DNA of 64,000 nucleotides, from assembly GCF_001314225.1 (NCBI RefSeq), contig NZ_CP012697.1:3844001-3908000 (forward strand), in the 5' to 3' direction. Made by a program: the position numbers and the translations under genes. The stretch is from Microbacterium sp. No. 7. GTDB lineage: Bacteria; Actinomycetota; Actinomycetes; Actinomycetales; Microbacteriaceae. Below, piece by piece: positions 34,571 through 42,918 of the stretch. The notes under the pieces were generated by a model that saw only the letters and a list, made by a program, of their open reading frames with translations, had not been told where the DNA came from and did no database searches. Every line of letters starts with the position of its first letter. The stretch's first letter is position 1.

Positions 34571-35330
34571 GCGACGGCTGCTGCAGGCCGTCTCCGCCGC
34601 GGGTCCCAAGCCGGCCGACGGCGCGACGCAGGGCGTCAAGAAGAACTGGAACCAGCGGCTCAGCGACAACCTCGCGCTCGCGCTCGCAGCCGAGCTGCGC
34701 GAGCGCGGCATGGACGGCGTGCGCCCCGCGCCGCCCGACCATCGCGGCGTCAGCGGCGCCGAGCGGCGGCTCTCGGGCGGCATCGGCGCCAAGAAGGTCG
34801 ACGTGTCGTGGGCGACCGAGGAGTCGGGGCTGATCTTCGCGGTCTCGATCAAGACGATCATGTTCCGCGACGGCGCCGCCGGCACCTTCCAGAAGAACCT
34901 CACCAACCGCCGCGGCGACATGCTCATCGAAGCGGTCACGCTGCACCGCCGATTCCCGTACGCCGTGCTGGGCGCCTTCCTGTTCCTCGACGCCGCCGCG
35001 GAGAGCGACGACACGAACCCCGACGGCACGAAGAAGCGCCGCAAGAGCACGTTCCGCAACGCCTTCCCCCGTCTGCGCCTGTTCACGGGACGCCGCGACC
35101 CCGCGGGGCGCGAGGAGCAGTTCGAGACCTTCGCCGTCATCCTGCTCGACGCGGGCAGCGACGGCAGCGACGGGACGGCGCCGCGGCATCCGTCGATCCG
35201 CGCCCATGAGGTGAACGACGAGAACGCCGCGGTCGACCTCGACGCGCTGCTCGACGACATGCTCGAGCTCGTCGGCGAGCGCAACTTCGATCTCTACGAC
35301 GGCACCGACGGCACCATCACCAAGCTCTGA
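34557..35330 (+). CDS. Putative type II restriction endonuclease (PD-(D/E)XK-like)
   Basis: 257 residues from a GTG that overlaps the methylase gene by 14 bases, with GAGGGGG just upstream. GGIGAKKVDVSWATEESGLIFAVSIKTIMF (about 79-108) has the D...(x)IK spacing of PD-(D/E)XK nucleases: Asp in KKVDV and Lys in SIKT, with Ser where Glu or Asp is usual. AGTFQKNLTNRRGDMLIEAVTLHRRFPYAVLGAFLFLD follows. I do not recognise the specificity. The pairing with a cognate methylase supports the call. Confidence 0.75.
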   Translation: MSRCERRLLQAVSAAGPKPADGATQGVKKNWNQRLSDNLALALAAELRERGMDGVRPAPPDHRGVSGAERRLSGGIGAKKVDVSWATEESGLIFAVSIKTIMFRDGAAGTFQKNLTNRRGDMLIEAVTLHRRFPYAVLGAFLFLDAAAESDDTNPDGTKKRRKSTFRNAFPRLRLFTGRRDPAGREEQFETFAVILLDAGSDGSDGTAPRHPSIRAHEVNDENAAVDLDALLDDMLELVGERNFDLYDGTDGTITKL

Positions 35331-35360
35331 CCCCGCGTGTGCGAACCCGCCGGCCCCGCC

Positions 35361-35595
35361 AGGGTGCCCGTTGTCCTCGCGAGGGTGCCACTTGTCCCGC
35401 CGAGGGTGCCACTTGTCCCCGCGACGGTGCCGGCTATCCCCACGAGGGTGCTTTAGGCACGACCCCGAGGCACCCTCGCGAAAATAACTGGCACCCTCGC
35501 GAAAATAACTGGCACCCTCGCGAAAAGAACTGGCACCCCCGCGGGAACAACTGGCACCCCCGCGGGAACAAGTGGCACCCCCGCGGGAACGAGAC
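35361..35595. repeat. Inverted array of 21-bp tandem repeats
   Basis: Four 21-base units (consensus AGGGTGCCACTTGTCCCCGCG) run from 35361 to 35444, then a half unit and a centre around 35452-35469, then six 21-base units in reverse complement sense (GCACCCTCGCGAAAATAACTG changing to GCACCCCCGCGGGAACAAGTG) to 35595. Outer units of both arms can pair, giving one long hairpin or cruciform. The array sits between the convergent restriction and SLC13 genes and may serve as a terminator, or be a selfish repeat. Confidence 0.85.
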
Positions 35596-35612
35596 GAGGG
35601 TCAGGGCGGCGG

Positions 35613-37208
35613 TCAGAACGGCCAGATGAGGGGCACGTAGAACACGGCGACCAGGAAGTACCCGATCATGAGGGGCAGGCCGAGGCGCCAGTAGTCGCCG
35701 AACCGGTATCCGCCCGGGCGCATCACCATGAGGTTGCCCGCGGTCGCGACGGGGGTGAGGAACGACGCCGCACCGCAGATCGCGAGCGCCATCATGAACG
35801 GCTGCGGGCTGACGCCCGCCGACTGCGAGATCGCGATCGCGATCGGCATCATCACGAGCACCGTCGCGAGGTTCGACATGAACTGCCCGAGGATCATCGC
35901 GATCGCGCAGATCACGAGCAGCGCGATCGTCGGCGACGCGGAGCCGATCACCGAGAGCACGAGGTCGGAGACGATCGACGCCGCACCGGTCGAGATGAAC
36001 GCCGTCGACAGCGGGATCATCCCGCCCACGAGGATGATGATGCTCCACGGGATCGACCGGTAGATCTGCGGGATCTTCACGACCCGCGTGAGGATGAGGG
36101 CGCCCGCCGCGAGCATCGTCGCGACCGCCGTGGGCACGAGCCCCGAGGCGAGCAGCACCACCATCAGGCCGAAGATCACGAGCGTGCGCTTCGACCCGCG
36201 GCCGAGCGGCACGGCCCGCTGCAGCGACTGCGGCTCGGAGACGGCGATGACGTCGGGCGAGGCGACGTAGCGGTTCAGCGCCTCCCAGGGGCCCTGCACG
36301 AGCACGGCATCCCCCGCGCGCAGCGTCATCGGCTCCGTCGACTCCTCCGCCTCGCGCACCGCCGAGCCGAGCTCCTCGCCGCGGCGCACCGCGAGGATGA
36401 CGAGGTTCTCGACCCGCGTCGTCATGCCGGGCGACACGCGACGGCCGATGAGCGACGAGCGCGGCGCGATGAGCACCTCGGCGACCCCGTCGCTCGCGGT
36501 GAACAGCGACGACGTCGCGACGTCCACGTGGTAGTCCTCGCGCAGGGTGCGGGCGTGGCTCACGGGGTCGGGCATGGCCATCGTCTCGGCGTTGCGCGTC
36601 GGCAGCAGCCTGTCGCCCGCCAGCAGCACGATGAGGATCGTCATGGCGACCAGCGGCAGGCCCACGAGCGCGAACTCGACGTAGCCGAACTCCCGTCCGC
36701 CCGCCGCGGCGGCGGCCTGCGAGACGACGATGTTGACCGGTGACGCGGTGAGGGTCAGCAGCGATCCGCCGCTGGCCAGGAACGCGAGCGGGATGAGCAT
36801 CTTCGAGGGCACGAGTCCCGCCCGCACCGTGACGACCACGACGACCGGCAGCAGGGCGCCGACCGTGCCGCTCACGCTGATGAAGGCGCCCAGCACCGCC
36901 GCGGTCACGCCGATCACGAGGATGAGCCGGGTGCGGCTCGTGCCCGCGCGGGTGACGACGAGGTTCGCGAGCCACGCCGTGACGCCCGAGGCCTCCAGCG
37001 CCTCGATCACGATGAACAGCGTGGCGATGAACACGATCGTCGGATCGCCGAAGCCGGCGAACGCCTCGGGCAGCGTGAGCACGCCGGTCGCCCACAGCGA
37101 CAGTGCGACGCCGCTCGCGACGACGGCGAGGGGGATGCGCGAGCTGATGAACGCGATCATCGCCGCGCCGAGAATCACGAACGTCCAGGCTGCCGGGTCC
37201 ACGGGCAT
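35613..37208 (-). CDS. SLC13/DASS-family transporter with RCK-C domains (copy 1)
   Basis: 531 residues. N-terminal membrane half (VILGAAMIAFISSRIPLAVVASGVALSLWATGV; GFGDPTIVFIATLFIVIEALE), a central soluble part with two TrkA-C/RCK-C-like segments (EVLIAPRSSLIGRRVSPG; TLRAGDAVLVQGPWEAL), then a second membrane half containing SIIILVGGMIPLSTAFISTGAA and LGQFMSNLATVLVMMPIAIAI. This layout is of sodium-dependent anion (dicarboxylate, sulfate or citrate) transporters. It lies 17 bases after a paralogue. No strong ribosome site, so translation may depend on the upstream gene. Confidence 0.88.
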   Translation of the reverse strand: MPVDPAAWTFVILGAAMIAFISSRIPLAVVASGVALSLWATGVLTLPEAFAGFGDPTIVFIATLFIVIEALEASGVTAWLANLVVTRAGTSRTRLILVIGVTAAVLGAFISVSGTVGALLPVVVVVTVRAGLVPSKMLIPLAFLASGGSLLTLTASPVNIVVSQAAAAAGGREFGYVEFALVGLPLVAMTILIVLLAGDRLLPTRNAETMAMPDPVSHARTLREDYHVDVATSSLFTASDGVAEVLIAPRSSLIGRRVSPGMTTRVENLVILAVRRGEELGSAVREAEESTEPMTLRAGDAVLVQGPWEALNRYVASPDVIAVSEPQSLQRAVPLGRGSKRTLVIFGLMVVLLASGLVPTAVATMLAAGALILTRVVKIPQIYRSIPWSIIILVGGMIPLSTAFISTGAASIVSDLVLSVIGSASPTIALLVICAIAMILGQFMSNLATVLVMMPIAIAISQSAGVSPQPFMMALAICGAASFLTPVATAGNLMVMRPGGYRFGDYWRLGLPLMIGYFLVAVFYVPLIWPF

Positions 37209-37225
37209 AGCCTAGTGCCGAAATA

Positions 37226-38827
37226 TTATGCCTGGAATGGCCACACGAGCGGCACGTACACCACCGCGACCGCGAGGTACACGATCATGAGCGGCAGGCC
37301 CAGCCGCCAGTAGTCGCCGAAGCGGTATCCGCCCGGCTGCAGCACCATGAGGTTCGCGGGGGTCGCGACGGGCGTCATGAACGAGGCCGCGCCCGCGACC
37401 GTCAGCGCCATCATGAACGGCAGGATGCTGAGGTCGAGGCTGTGCGCGATCGCGACCGCGATCGGCGCGACGATCAGCACGGTCGCGACGTTCGAGATGA
37501 ACTGGCCGAGCACCATCGTCACGAGGCACAGCACGAGCAGGGCGAGGTGCGGCGACGTCGACCCGACGGCGGCGAGCACGAGGTCGGCGACGGCGCCCGC
37601 GGCGCCCGTCGAGATGAACGCGCCCGACAGCGGCACCATGCCCGCGATGAGGATGACGGTCGTCCATGAGATCGCGCGATACGCCTGCGGCACGGTCACG
37701 ACGCCCGTGAGCACGAGCGCGCCCGCGGCGGCGAGCCCGGCGGCGGCCGGCGGCACCGCGCCCGTCGCGAGCAGCAGCACCATCGCCACGAGGATGCCCA
37801 GGGCCCGACGGGCCCCGCGCCCCAGGGGCACGCCGCGACGCAGGGAGTGCGGCGGCGTGACGGCGATGACGTCGGGCGACGACACGTACCGGGTGAGCGC
37901 GTCCCACGGGCCGCGCACGAGCACGGCATCCCCCGCCTGCATCGTCAGCGAGCCGGCGATCCCCGTGCCGCGCGACGCGTTGGGCCCGTCGCTCTCGCCG
38001 CGGCGCACCGCGAGGATGACGAGGTTCTCGTCGCGCGTCGTCATGCCCGCCCACACCGTGCGTCCGATGAGCGACGACCGCGGCGCGATGAGCACCTCGG
38101 CCACGCCCTCCTCGACCGAGAACAGCGTGCCGGTGTCGAGGTCGACGGCATAGCTCTCGCGCAGCGTGCGGGCGTGCTCGTGCGGATCGGGCGCCGCGTC
38201 GACCAGGTGCTCGGGCGTGCGCTCGGGCAGCAGCCGGTCGCCGCCGAGCACGAGGACGACGACCGTGAGCACGACGACGGGGATGCCGGCGAGCGCGAAC
38301 TCGAAGAACCCGAACGCCCGCCCGCCGGCGGCGACGGCCGCCTCGGAGACGACGATGTTCACGGGCGTGCCGGTGAGGGTGAGGAGGGACCCCGCGCTCG
38401 CGGCGAACGCGATGGGGATGAGCAGCTTCGACGGCACGATGCCGGCGCGCATCGCGACGACCACGACGACCGGGACGAGCGCCGCCACGGCGCCGTTGAT
38501 GCTGATGAAGGCCGACAGCACGGCGGCCAGCAGCGCGAGGATGACCGTGAGCCGCACGCGGCCCCGGCCGGCGCGCGCGATGACCTGGCCGCCCACCCAC
38601 GCCGTGACGCCCGTCGCGTCGAGCGCCTCACTCACGACGAAGAGCGACGCGATGAACAGCACGGTCGGGTCGCCGAAGCCCGCGAGCGCCTCCGGCATCG
38701 TGAGCACGCCGGTCGCCCACAGGGCGAGCGCGACGCCGATCGACACGATCGCGAGCGGCACCCTGCCGCTCACGAACCCGACGATGGCGGCGCCGAGGAT
38801 GACGAACGTCCAGGTGGCCGGCTCCAT
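37226..38827 (-). CDS. SLC13/DASS-family transporter with RCK-C domains (copy 2)
   Basis: 533 residues, same domain order as copy 1 and closely related to it: VILGAAIVGFVSGRVPLAIVSIGVALALWATGVLTMPEALAGFGDPTVLFIASLFVV; EVLIAPRSSLIGRTVWAG; TVILIAGMVPLSGAFISTGAAG; LGQFISNVATVLIVAPIAVAI. A recent tandem duplication that has since diverged throughout. GGTGAGAG precedes the ATG. Substrate not predictable. Confidence 0.88.
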   Translation of the reverse strand: MEPATWTFVILGAAIVGFVSGRVPLAIVSIGVALALWATGVLTMPEALAGFGDPTVLFIASLFVVSEALDATGVTAWVGGQVIARAGRGRVRLTVILALLAAVLSAFISINGAVAALVPVVVVVAMRAGIVPSKLLIPIAFAASAGSLLTLTGTPVNIVVSEAAVAAGGRAFGFFEFALAGIPVVVLTVVVLVLGGDRLLPERTPEHLVDAAPDPHEHARTLRESYAVDLDTGTLFSVEEGVAEVLIAPRSSLIGRTVWAGMTTRDENLVILAVRRGESDGPNASRGTGIAGSLTMQAGDAVLVRGPWDALTRYVSSPDVIAVTPPHSLRRGVPLGRGARRALGILVAMVLLLATGAVPPAAAGLAAAGALVLTGVVTVPQAYRAISWTTVILIAGMVPLSGAFISTGAAGAVADLVLAAVGSTSPHLALLVLCLVTMVLGQFISNVATVLIVAPIAVAIAHSLDLSILPFMMALTVAGAASFMTPVATPANLMVLQPGGYRFGDYWRLGLPLMIVYLAVAVVYVPLVWPFQA

Positions 38828-39214
38828 GCTCTCACCCTAGAGCGGCCCTCCCCCGCCCCTCCAGGCCCGTCGGCCTGCGGCTGACCCGTTCACAGCTCAG
38901 GAGAACCGGGCGCCTTCGCGGCGTATCCGGCGGACGGCGGCGGTTCTTCCTGAATTGTGAACGGCATGCGGGGCGACGGGCGCCAGACCTCCGAGGTGCG
39001 GACGCTGGGAGTTCTGGACGCCGGGATGCCCGGATGCCGGGACTTCAGCGCTCCGGCATCCGGCTCGCTCGGCATCCATACCGTTCACAATTCAGGAGGA
39101 ACGGGGGTCTCGGCCGGTCGCGGGCGGCGTTCCCCCGCAGATTTCCTGAGTTGTGCACGCGGCCCGACCGCGCTCCGAGGCCGAGACCGCCGGCACGGCC
39201 GGACCCCGGGCCCG
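38828..39214. repeat. Intergenic region with two dispersed palindromic repeats
   Basis: No gene seen in these 387 bases. Copy 1 of a roughly 80-bp palindromic element lies at 38886-38965 (arms CCGTTCACAGCTCAGGAGAA and its near complement ending in GAATTGTGAACGGC), and copy 2, more diverged, at 39081-39162 (CCGTTCACAATTCAGGAGGA ... CCTGAGTTGTGCACGC). A third copy lies at 58444-58525. Between them are short repeats of CCGGCATCC/GGATGCCGG. Confidence 0.85.
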
Positions 39215-40123
39215 CTACACGAAGCGCAGCGCCTGCTGCAGCCGGGTGCGCACGTCGAACAGCTCGTTGCCGCCGATCGCGCGGGCGCCCGTGAGGCCGC
39301 GCCGCAGCACGGTCGCCAGCGCCGAGCGCGAGACCACCGCGACGGGCAGGCCCTTCACCCTGCCGAGCTCGTCGATCGACGCGGCCACGTCCTCGTCGGG
39401 CAGCACGACGATCGCGCCGCTGAACCGCACGCCCGCGGCCCGTCCGATGCCGCGTGCCCGTGCGACGAGCGTCGCGACCGGGGCGCCTGCGAGCCCGTCG
39501 CCCACGATCTCGCCGCGACGCGTGCGCACGGGCCCGCCGAGATCGTCGGATGCCACGGCGTAGAGCCCGCTCGGACCGAGCACGATGTGGTCGACGGGCG
39601 CCGCGGGGTCGCGGGCGACGACCTCGTGCCACACCGTGTAGCCCATGCCGAGCGCCGACACCGTGCGCGCCGTCTCCTCCTCGGCGAGGGCCTCGGCGAG
39701 GAGGCGCTTGATCTCGCGCGGCGCGGAGCGCACCAGCGCGGGGTCGTACGGGTCGTCGAGGGCGACGCCGCGGCCCGCCCACTCGCGCATCAGGCCGAGG
39801 TAGCGCTCGCGTTTGCTGCCGCCCGGCTGGCCGAACGAGCGGGCCTTCGGCCGCGTGTCGGCGCGCGGCGGCGACCAGGCGCGCGGCTCGTGCGACGGCG
39901 CGGAGCCGAACCCGTGCCCGCGGTCGTAGGCGGTGCGGGCCTCGGGCGTGCCGACGAGCTCCCACGCGCGCTGCACGCGCACGAACACCGCGGCGTCGCC
40001 GCCGGTGTCGGGATGCGTCTGACGCAGGCGCAGCCGGTAGGCGCGGCGCAGAGCCTCGTCGTCGACGTCGGGCGCGACGCCGAGCACGTCGTAGGCGGAG
40101 TCGGAGAGGGGGCTGTCGAACAC
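39215..40123 (-). CDS. J-domain protein with NERD-like C-terminal domain
   Basis: 302 residues from a GTG one base after the upstream stop. Residues 8-70 are a DnaJ J-domain with the HPD motif in RLRQTHPDTGGDAAVF. A charged linker follows. Residues about 150-290 resemble a NERD fold (PVDHIVLGPSGLYAVASDD, then AIVVLPDEDV), but the Lys of the usual nuclease E-x-K is absent, so a nuclease activity is doubtful. The coupling to the HIBCH-like gene is structural rather than functional as far as can be seen. May recruit DnaK to a DNA- or protein-bound target (inference). Confidence 0.78.
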   Translation of the reverse strand: MFDSPLSDSAYDVLGVAPDVDDEALRRAYRLRLRQTHPDTGGDAAVFVRVQRAWELVGTPEARTAYDRGHGFGSAPSHEPRAWSPPRADTRPKARSFGQPGGSKRERYLGLMREWAGRGVALDDPYDPALVRSAPREIKRLLAEALAEEETARTVSALGMGYTVWHEVVARDPAAPVDHIVLGPSGLYAVASDDLGGPVRTRRGEIVGDGLAGAPVATLVARARGIGRAAGVRFSGAIVVLPDEDVAASIDELGRVKGLPVAVVSRSALATVLRRGLTGARAIGGNELFDVRTRLQQALRFV

Positions 40124-40124
40124 C

Positions 40125-41273
40125 TCAGCCCCACAGCGGCGGATCGGGGGCGAACGCGAGCGCCTCGTCGGCGACGCCCGCGGGCACCTCGGCGATCGAC
40201 GCGGGGCGCCACGCGGGCGTGCGGTCCTTGTCGACGAGCTGCGCGCGGATGCCCTCGACGAGGTCGGGCTGCGTGTGCGCGAACCAGGTCACGAGGCCGA
40301 ACTCCTGCGCGAGGGCCGCCCGCAGGCCGGGCAGCGCGCGGGCCGACCGCACGGCCGCGAGCGTGACGGCGAGGCTCGTCGGCGAGAGCTCGCCGAGCAG
40401 GTCGGCCGTGGCGGATGCCGCGGGCTCGGGCCGCGCGCGCAGCCGCGCGACGATCTCGGCGACCGTGCCGGCGGCGAAGGCGTCGTCGATCCACGGGCGA
40501 TCGCCCGCTGCGCCGTCGTCGTCGAACCGCGACGGTCCGGGCGCGACGCCGAACCGGTCGGCGAGCGCCGCGCGCAACGACGCGGCGTCGACAGCGGCAT
40601 CCCGCCCCGCGCCGGTCCCCGCGCCCGCGTTCCCGCCCGATCCGTCGCCCGCCTCCGCGCTCGTGTCGCCGAGCCAGGTCGCGAGCTCGGCGAGCCGGCC
40701 GGAGGGCACGACGACGTTGGCGAAGCCCGCGAACACGGCGTCCGCGGCATCCATCACGGCCCCCGTGAGGCCGAGGTACTCGCCGAGGCGCCCGGGGGCG
40801 CGGGCGAGCAGCCACGAGCCGCCGACGTCGGGGGTGAGGCCGATGCGCGTCTCGGGCATCGCGAGCTTCGAGCGCTCCGTGACGACGCGGGTGCCGGCGT
40901 GCCCCGCGAGCCCGATGCCGCCGCCCATCGTGACGCCGTCGGCGATCGCGACGATCGGCTTCGGATACTCGGCGATGCGGGCGTTGAGCGCGTACTCCGC
41001 ACGGAAGAAGGGGGCGACGTCCTCGGGGTGGCCCGCGACGATCCGCTCCCAGAGGGCGCGCACGTCGCCGCCGGCGCACAGGCCGCGGTCGCCGGCGCCG
41101 TCGAGCAGCACGACGCGCACGCGGTCGTCGTGCCGCCAGCCGTCGAGGGCAGCGGCGAGGTCGCGGATCATGCCGATGTCGAGCGCGTTGATCGCCCGCG
41201 GGCGGTCGAGGGTGAGGTGCCCGATCGCGCCCTCCACGCGGGCGACGACCTGGTGCGAGACGGGGTCACTCAT
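40125..41273 (-). CDS. Enoyl-CoA hydratase/3-hydroxyisobutyryl-CoA hydrolase family protein
   Basis: 382 residues, longer than simple hydratases and typical of HIBCH-like proteins. LDRPRAINALDIGMIRDLAAALDGW, VLLDGAGDRGLCAGGDVRALWE, IADGVTMGGGIGLAGHAGTRVVTERSKLAMPETRIGLTPDVGGSW (catalytic acid of ET(R)IGL region) are visible. It probably hydrolyses 3-hydroxyisobutyryl-CoA in valine breakdown, a call based on family resemblance. Followed by the J-domain gene with a one-base gap. Confidence 0.85.
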   Translation of the reverse strand: MSDPVSHQVVARVEGAIGHLTLDRPRAINALDIGMIRDLAAALDGWRHDDRVRVVLLDGAGDRGLCAGGDVRALWERIVAGHPEDVAPFFRAEYALNARIAEYPKPIVAIADGVTMGGGIGLAGHAGTRVVTERSKLAMPETRIGLTPDVGGSWLLARAPGRLGEYLGLTGAVMDAADAVFAGFANVVVPSGRLAELATWLGDTSAEAGDGSGGNAGAGTGAGRDAAVDAASLRAALADRFGVAPGPSRFDDDGAAGDRPWIDDAFAAGTVAEIVARLRARPEPAASATADLLGELSPTSLAVTLAAVRSARALPGLRAALAQEFGLVTWFAHTQPDLVEGIRAQLVDKDRTPAWRPASIAEVPAGVADEALAFAPDPPLWG

Positions 41274-41317
41274 ACACGCAAGGCTACTGGGGCTCCGCGC
41301 ACGGGGTCCGCGCTGCG

Positions 41318-41353
41318 GATTCGCTCATGCGGCGTTGCCGATTCGCTCATGCG
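41318..41353. promoter_or_regulatory. Paired 14-base direct repeats before MFS gene
   Basis: GATTCGCTCATGCG occurs at 41318-41331 and again at 41340-41353, 22 bases apart start to start, about two helical turns. Located in the divergent promoter between the HIBCH-like gene and the MFS gene; candidate activator or repressor sites. Confidence 0.45.
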
Positions 41354-41446
41354 ATTGCGGAACTGAAGTCGTCTGCAATAGCGTGGCGCCGACTCCAGAC
41401 GATTTTCGTCCGTTATGCCTCGGGCGACTTCACGAAAGGGACAACG

Positions 41447-42847
41447 ATGTCCGGATCACGTTTGAAAGCCACCACCGCCCGAGGGGCCGCGATCGATGCG
41501 CGGCTCGACGCGCTGCCACGCGTCCCCCTCGGCTTCGTCGGCTCGCTCGGCCTGCTCGTCTGCTACTTCTCCGCGAACTACGAGATCAGCGTCTTCGCCC
41601 TCGTCGGACCCTCGCTCCTCGTCAACTTCGGCCTCGCCGTGACCGACCTCGGCGTGCCCGTGTTCTGGAACCTCGCCGGCTACGCGGTCGGCGCCTACCT
41701 GTTCGGCGCCATCGCCGATCGGTTCGGGCGGCAGAAGGGCCTCCTCGCCACGGTCATCGTGCTCGCCGCCGGCAGCGCGCTGTCGGGGCTCGCATGGGAC
41801 CTCGCCTCGTTCACCTTCTTCCGCTTCGTCGCCGGCGCCGGCATGGGCGCCGTGCTCGCGATCTGCTCGACCTACATCGGCGAGCTCGCGCCGGCGCACC
41901 TCCGCGGCAAGTACCTGGCGAAGATCTACACCGTCCAGGCGATCCTGCTCATCGCCGTGAGCTTCGCATCGCTCTGGGTGCTGGAGAACTGGGAGAACGG
42001 CTGGCGCTTCCTGCTCGCGTTCGGCGGCATCGCCGTGCTCGTCGTCTTCGCGCTGCACGACAGGGGGCTGCCCGAGTCGCCGCGCTGGCTGGCCGCCGTC
42101 GGCAGGATCGACCGCGCCGAGCGCGTCACCGACCTCCTCACGCGCGGCTCGTCGGCGGCACCGTCGCCCGCGGACGAGAGCGAGACCGAGGATGCCGCCG
42201 ACGCGGCGCCCGCGGACGACGACGAGCGCCGTCCGCTGAGGATCCTCGCGACGCAGCCGTCGCTCGGCCGGATGGCGATCATCCTCACCTTCTGGCTCGT
42301 CTACTACCTCGCGGCGTACGGCTTCCTCAGCTACACCCCGCTCATCCTCGAGGGCCTCGGGATCGCCGCGTCCGACTCGCTCCTCGTGACCGTGCTGGGC
42401 CGCCTCGCCGCGGTCGTGACGCCGCTCGCGATGATCTTCCTGATCGAGCGCGTCGAACGTCGCACCCTCATCATCCAGGGCACGCTGATGATCGCGGCGG
42501 GCCTCCTGCTCCTGTTCCTGCCGTTCGGCGCGGTCAGCGGCACGCTCGGCGTCTTCCTCGTCACCCTCGGCATCGGCTGGTCGGTCACGCCCGCCTACAT
42601 CTACATGGTCGAGATCTTCCCGACGCGGGCGCGCGGCACCGCGGCCTCCATCTCGGAGGGCGTGGGACACCTGGGCGGCGCCGTCGCACCGTTCGTCGTG
42701 CTGCCGATCCTCGTCACGTTCGGCGCCTCGACGGCCGTCTGGGTGCTCGCGGGCGCGGCGCTGCTCGCCGGTCTCGTGGTGCGGTTCGGCCCGCGCACGC
42801 GCGGCACGTCGATCTCGGAGGCCGAGACGGCCGACGAGACGGCCTGA
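41447..42847 (+). CDS. MFS transporter (sugar/aromatic acid porter-like)
   Basis: 466 residues, twelve predicted helices. MFS signature GYAVGAYLFGAIADRFGRQKG (about 82-102), RFVAGAGMGAVLAICSTYIGELAPAHLRGKYL (about 124-155, sugar-porter/AAHS-like) and a second-half motif YMVEIFPTRARGTAAS. A charged, Asp/Glu-rich loop lies in the centre (SPADESETEDAADAAPADDD). AAAGGG precedes the ATG. Probably imports an organic acid or sugar; could feed the adjacent CoA-catabolic block (inference). Confidence 0.87.
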   Translation: MSGSRLKATTARGAAIDARLDALPRVPLGFVGSLGLLVCYFSANYEISVFALVGPSLLVNFGLAVTDLGVPVFWNLAGYAVGAYLFGAIADRFGRQKGLLATVIVLAAGSALSGLAWDLASFTFFRFVAGAGMGAVLAICSTYIGELAPAHLRGKYLAKIYTVQAILLIAVSFASLWVLENWENGWRFLLAFGGIAVLVVFALHDRGLPESPRWLAAVGRIDRAERVTDLLTRGSSAAPSPADESETEDAADAAPADDDERRPLRILATQPSLGRMAIILTFWLVYYLAAYGFLSYTPLILEGLGIAASDSLLVTVLGRLAAVVTPLAMIFLIERVERRTLIIQGTLMIAAGLLLLFLPFGAVSGTLGVFLVTLGIGWSVTPAYIYMVEIFPTRARGTAASISEGVGHLGGAVAPFVVLPILVTFGASTAVWVLAGAALLAGLVVRFGPRTRGTSISEAETADETA

Positions 42848-42858
42848 ACCGCATGAGA

Positions 42859-42892
42859 AGGGGGCGAGGCGCCGTCACGGCCCTCGCCCCCT
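42859..42892. terminator. Bidirectional terminator after MFS gene
   Basis: An 11-bp stem AGGGGGCGAGG / CCTCGCCCCCT with 12-base loop lies between the convergent genes ending at 42847 and 42919, followed on the plus strand by a short AT stretch (ATTCT). Confidence 0.8.
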
Positions 42893-42918
42893 ATTCTCGT
42901 GCGCGCGCTGCGCGGGCG

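Noticed and set aside
32566..34833. Long open frame (over 700 codons) on the plus strand overlapping the methylase gene
   Set aside because: Arginine/alanine-rich translation with no family motif; it is a GC-bias shadow of the methylase frame.
35361..35595. Possible CRISPR array
   Set aside because: Units are contiguous 21-base repeats with no unique spacers and occur in two opposite orientations.
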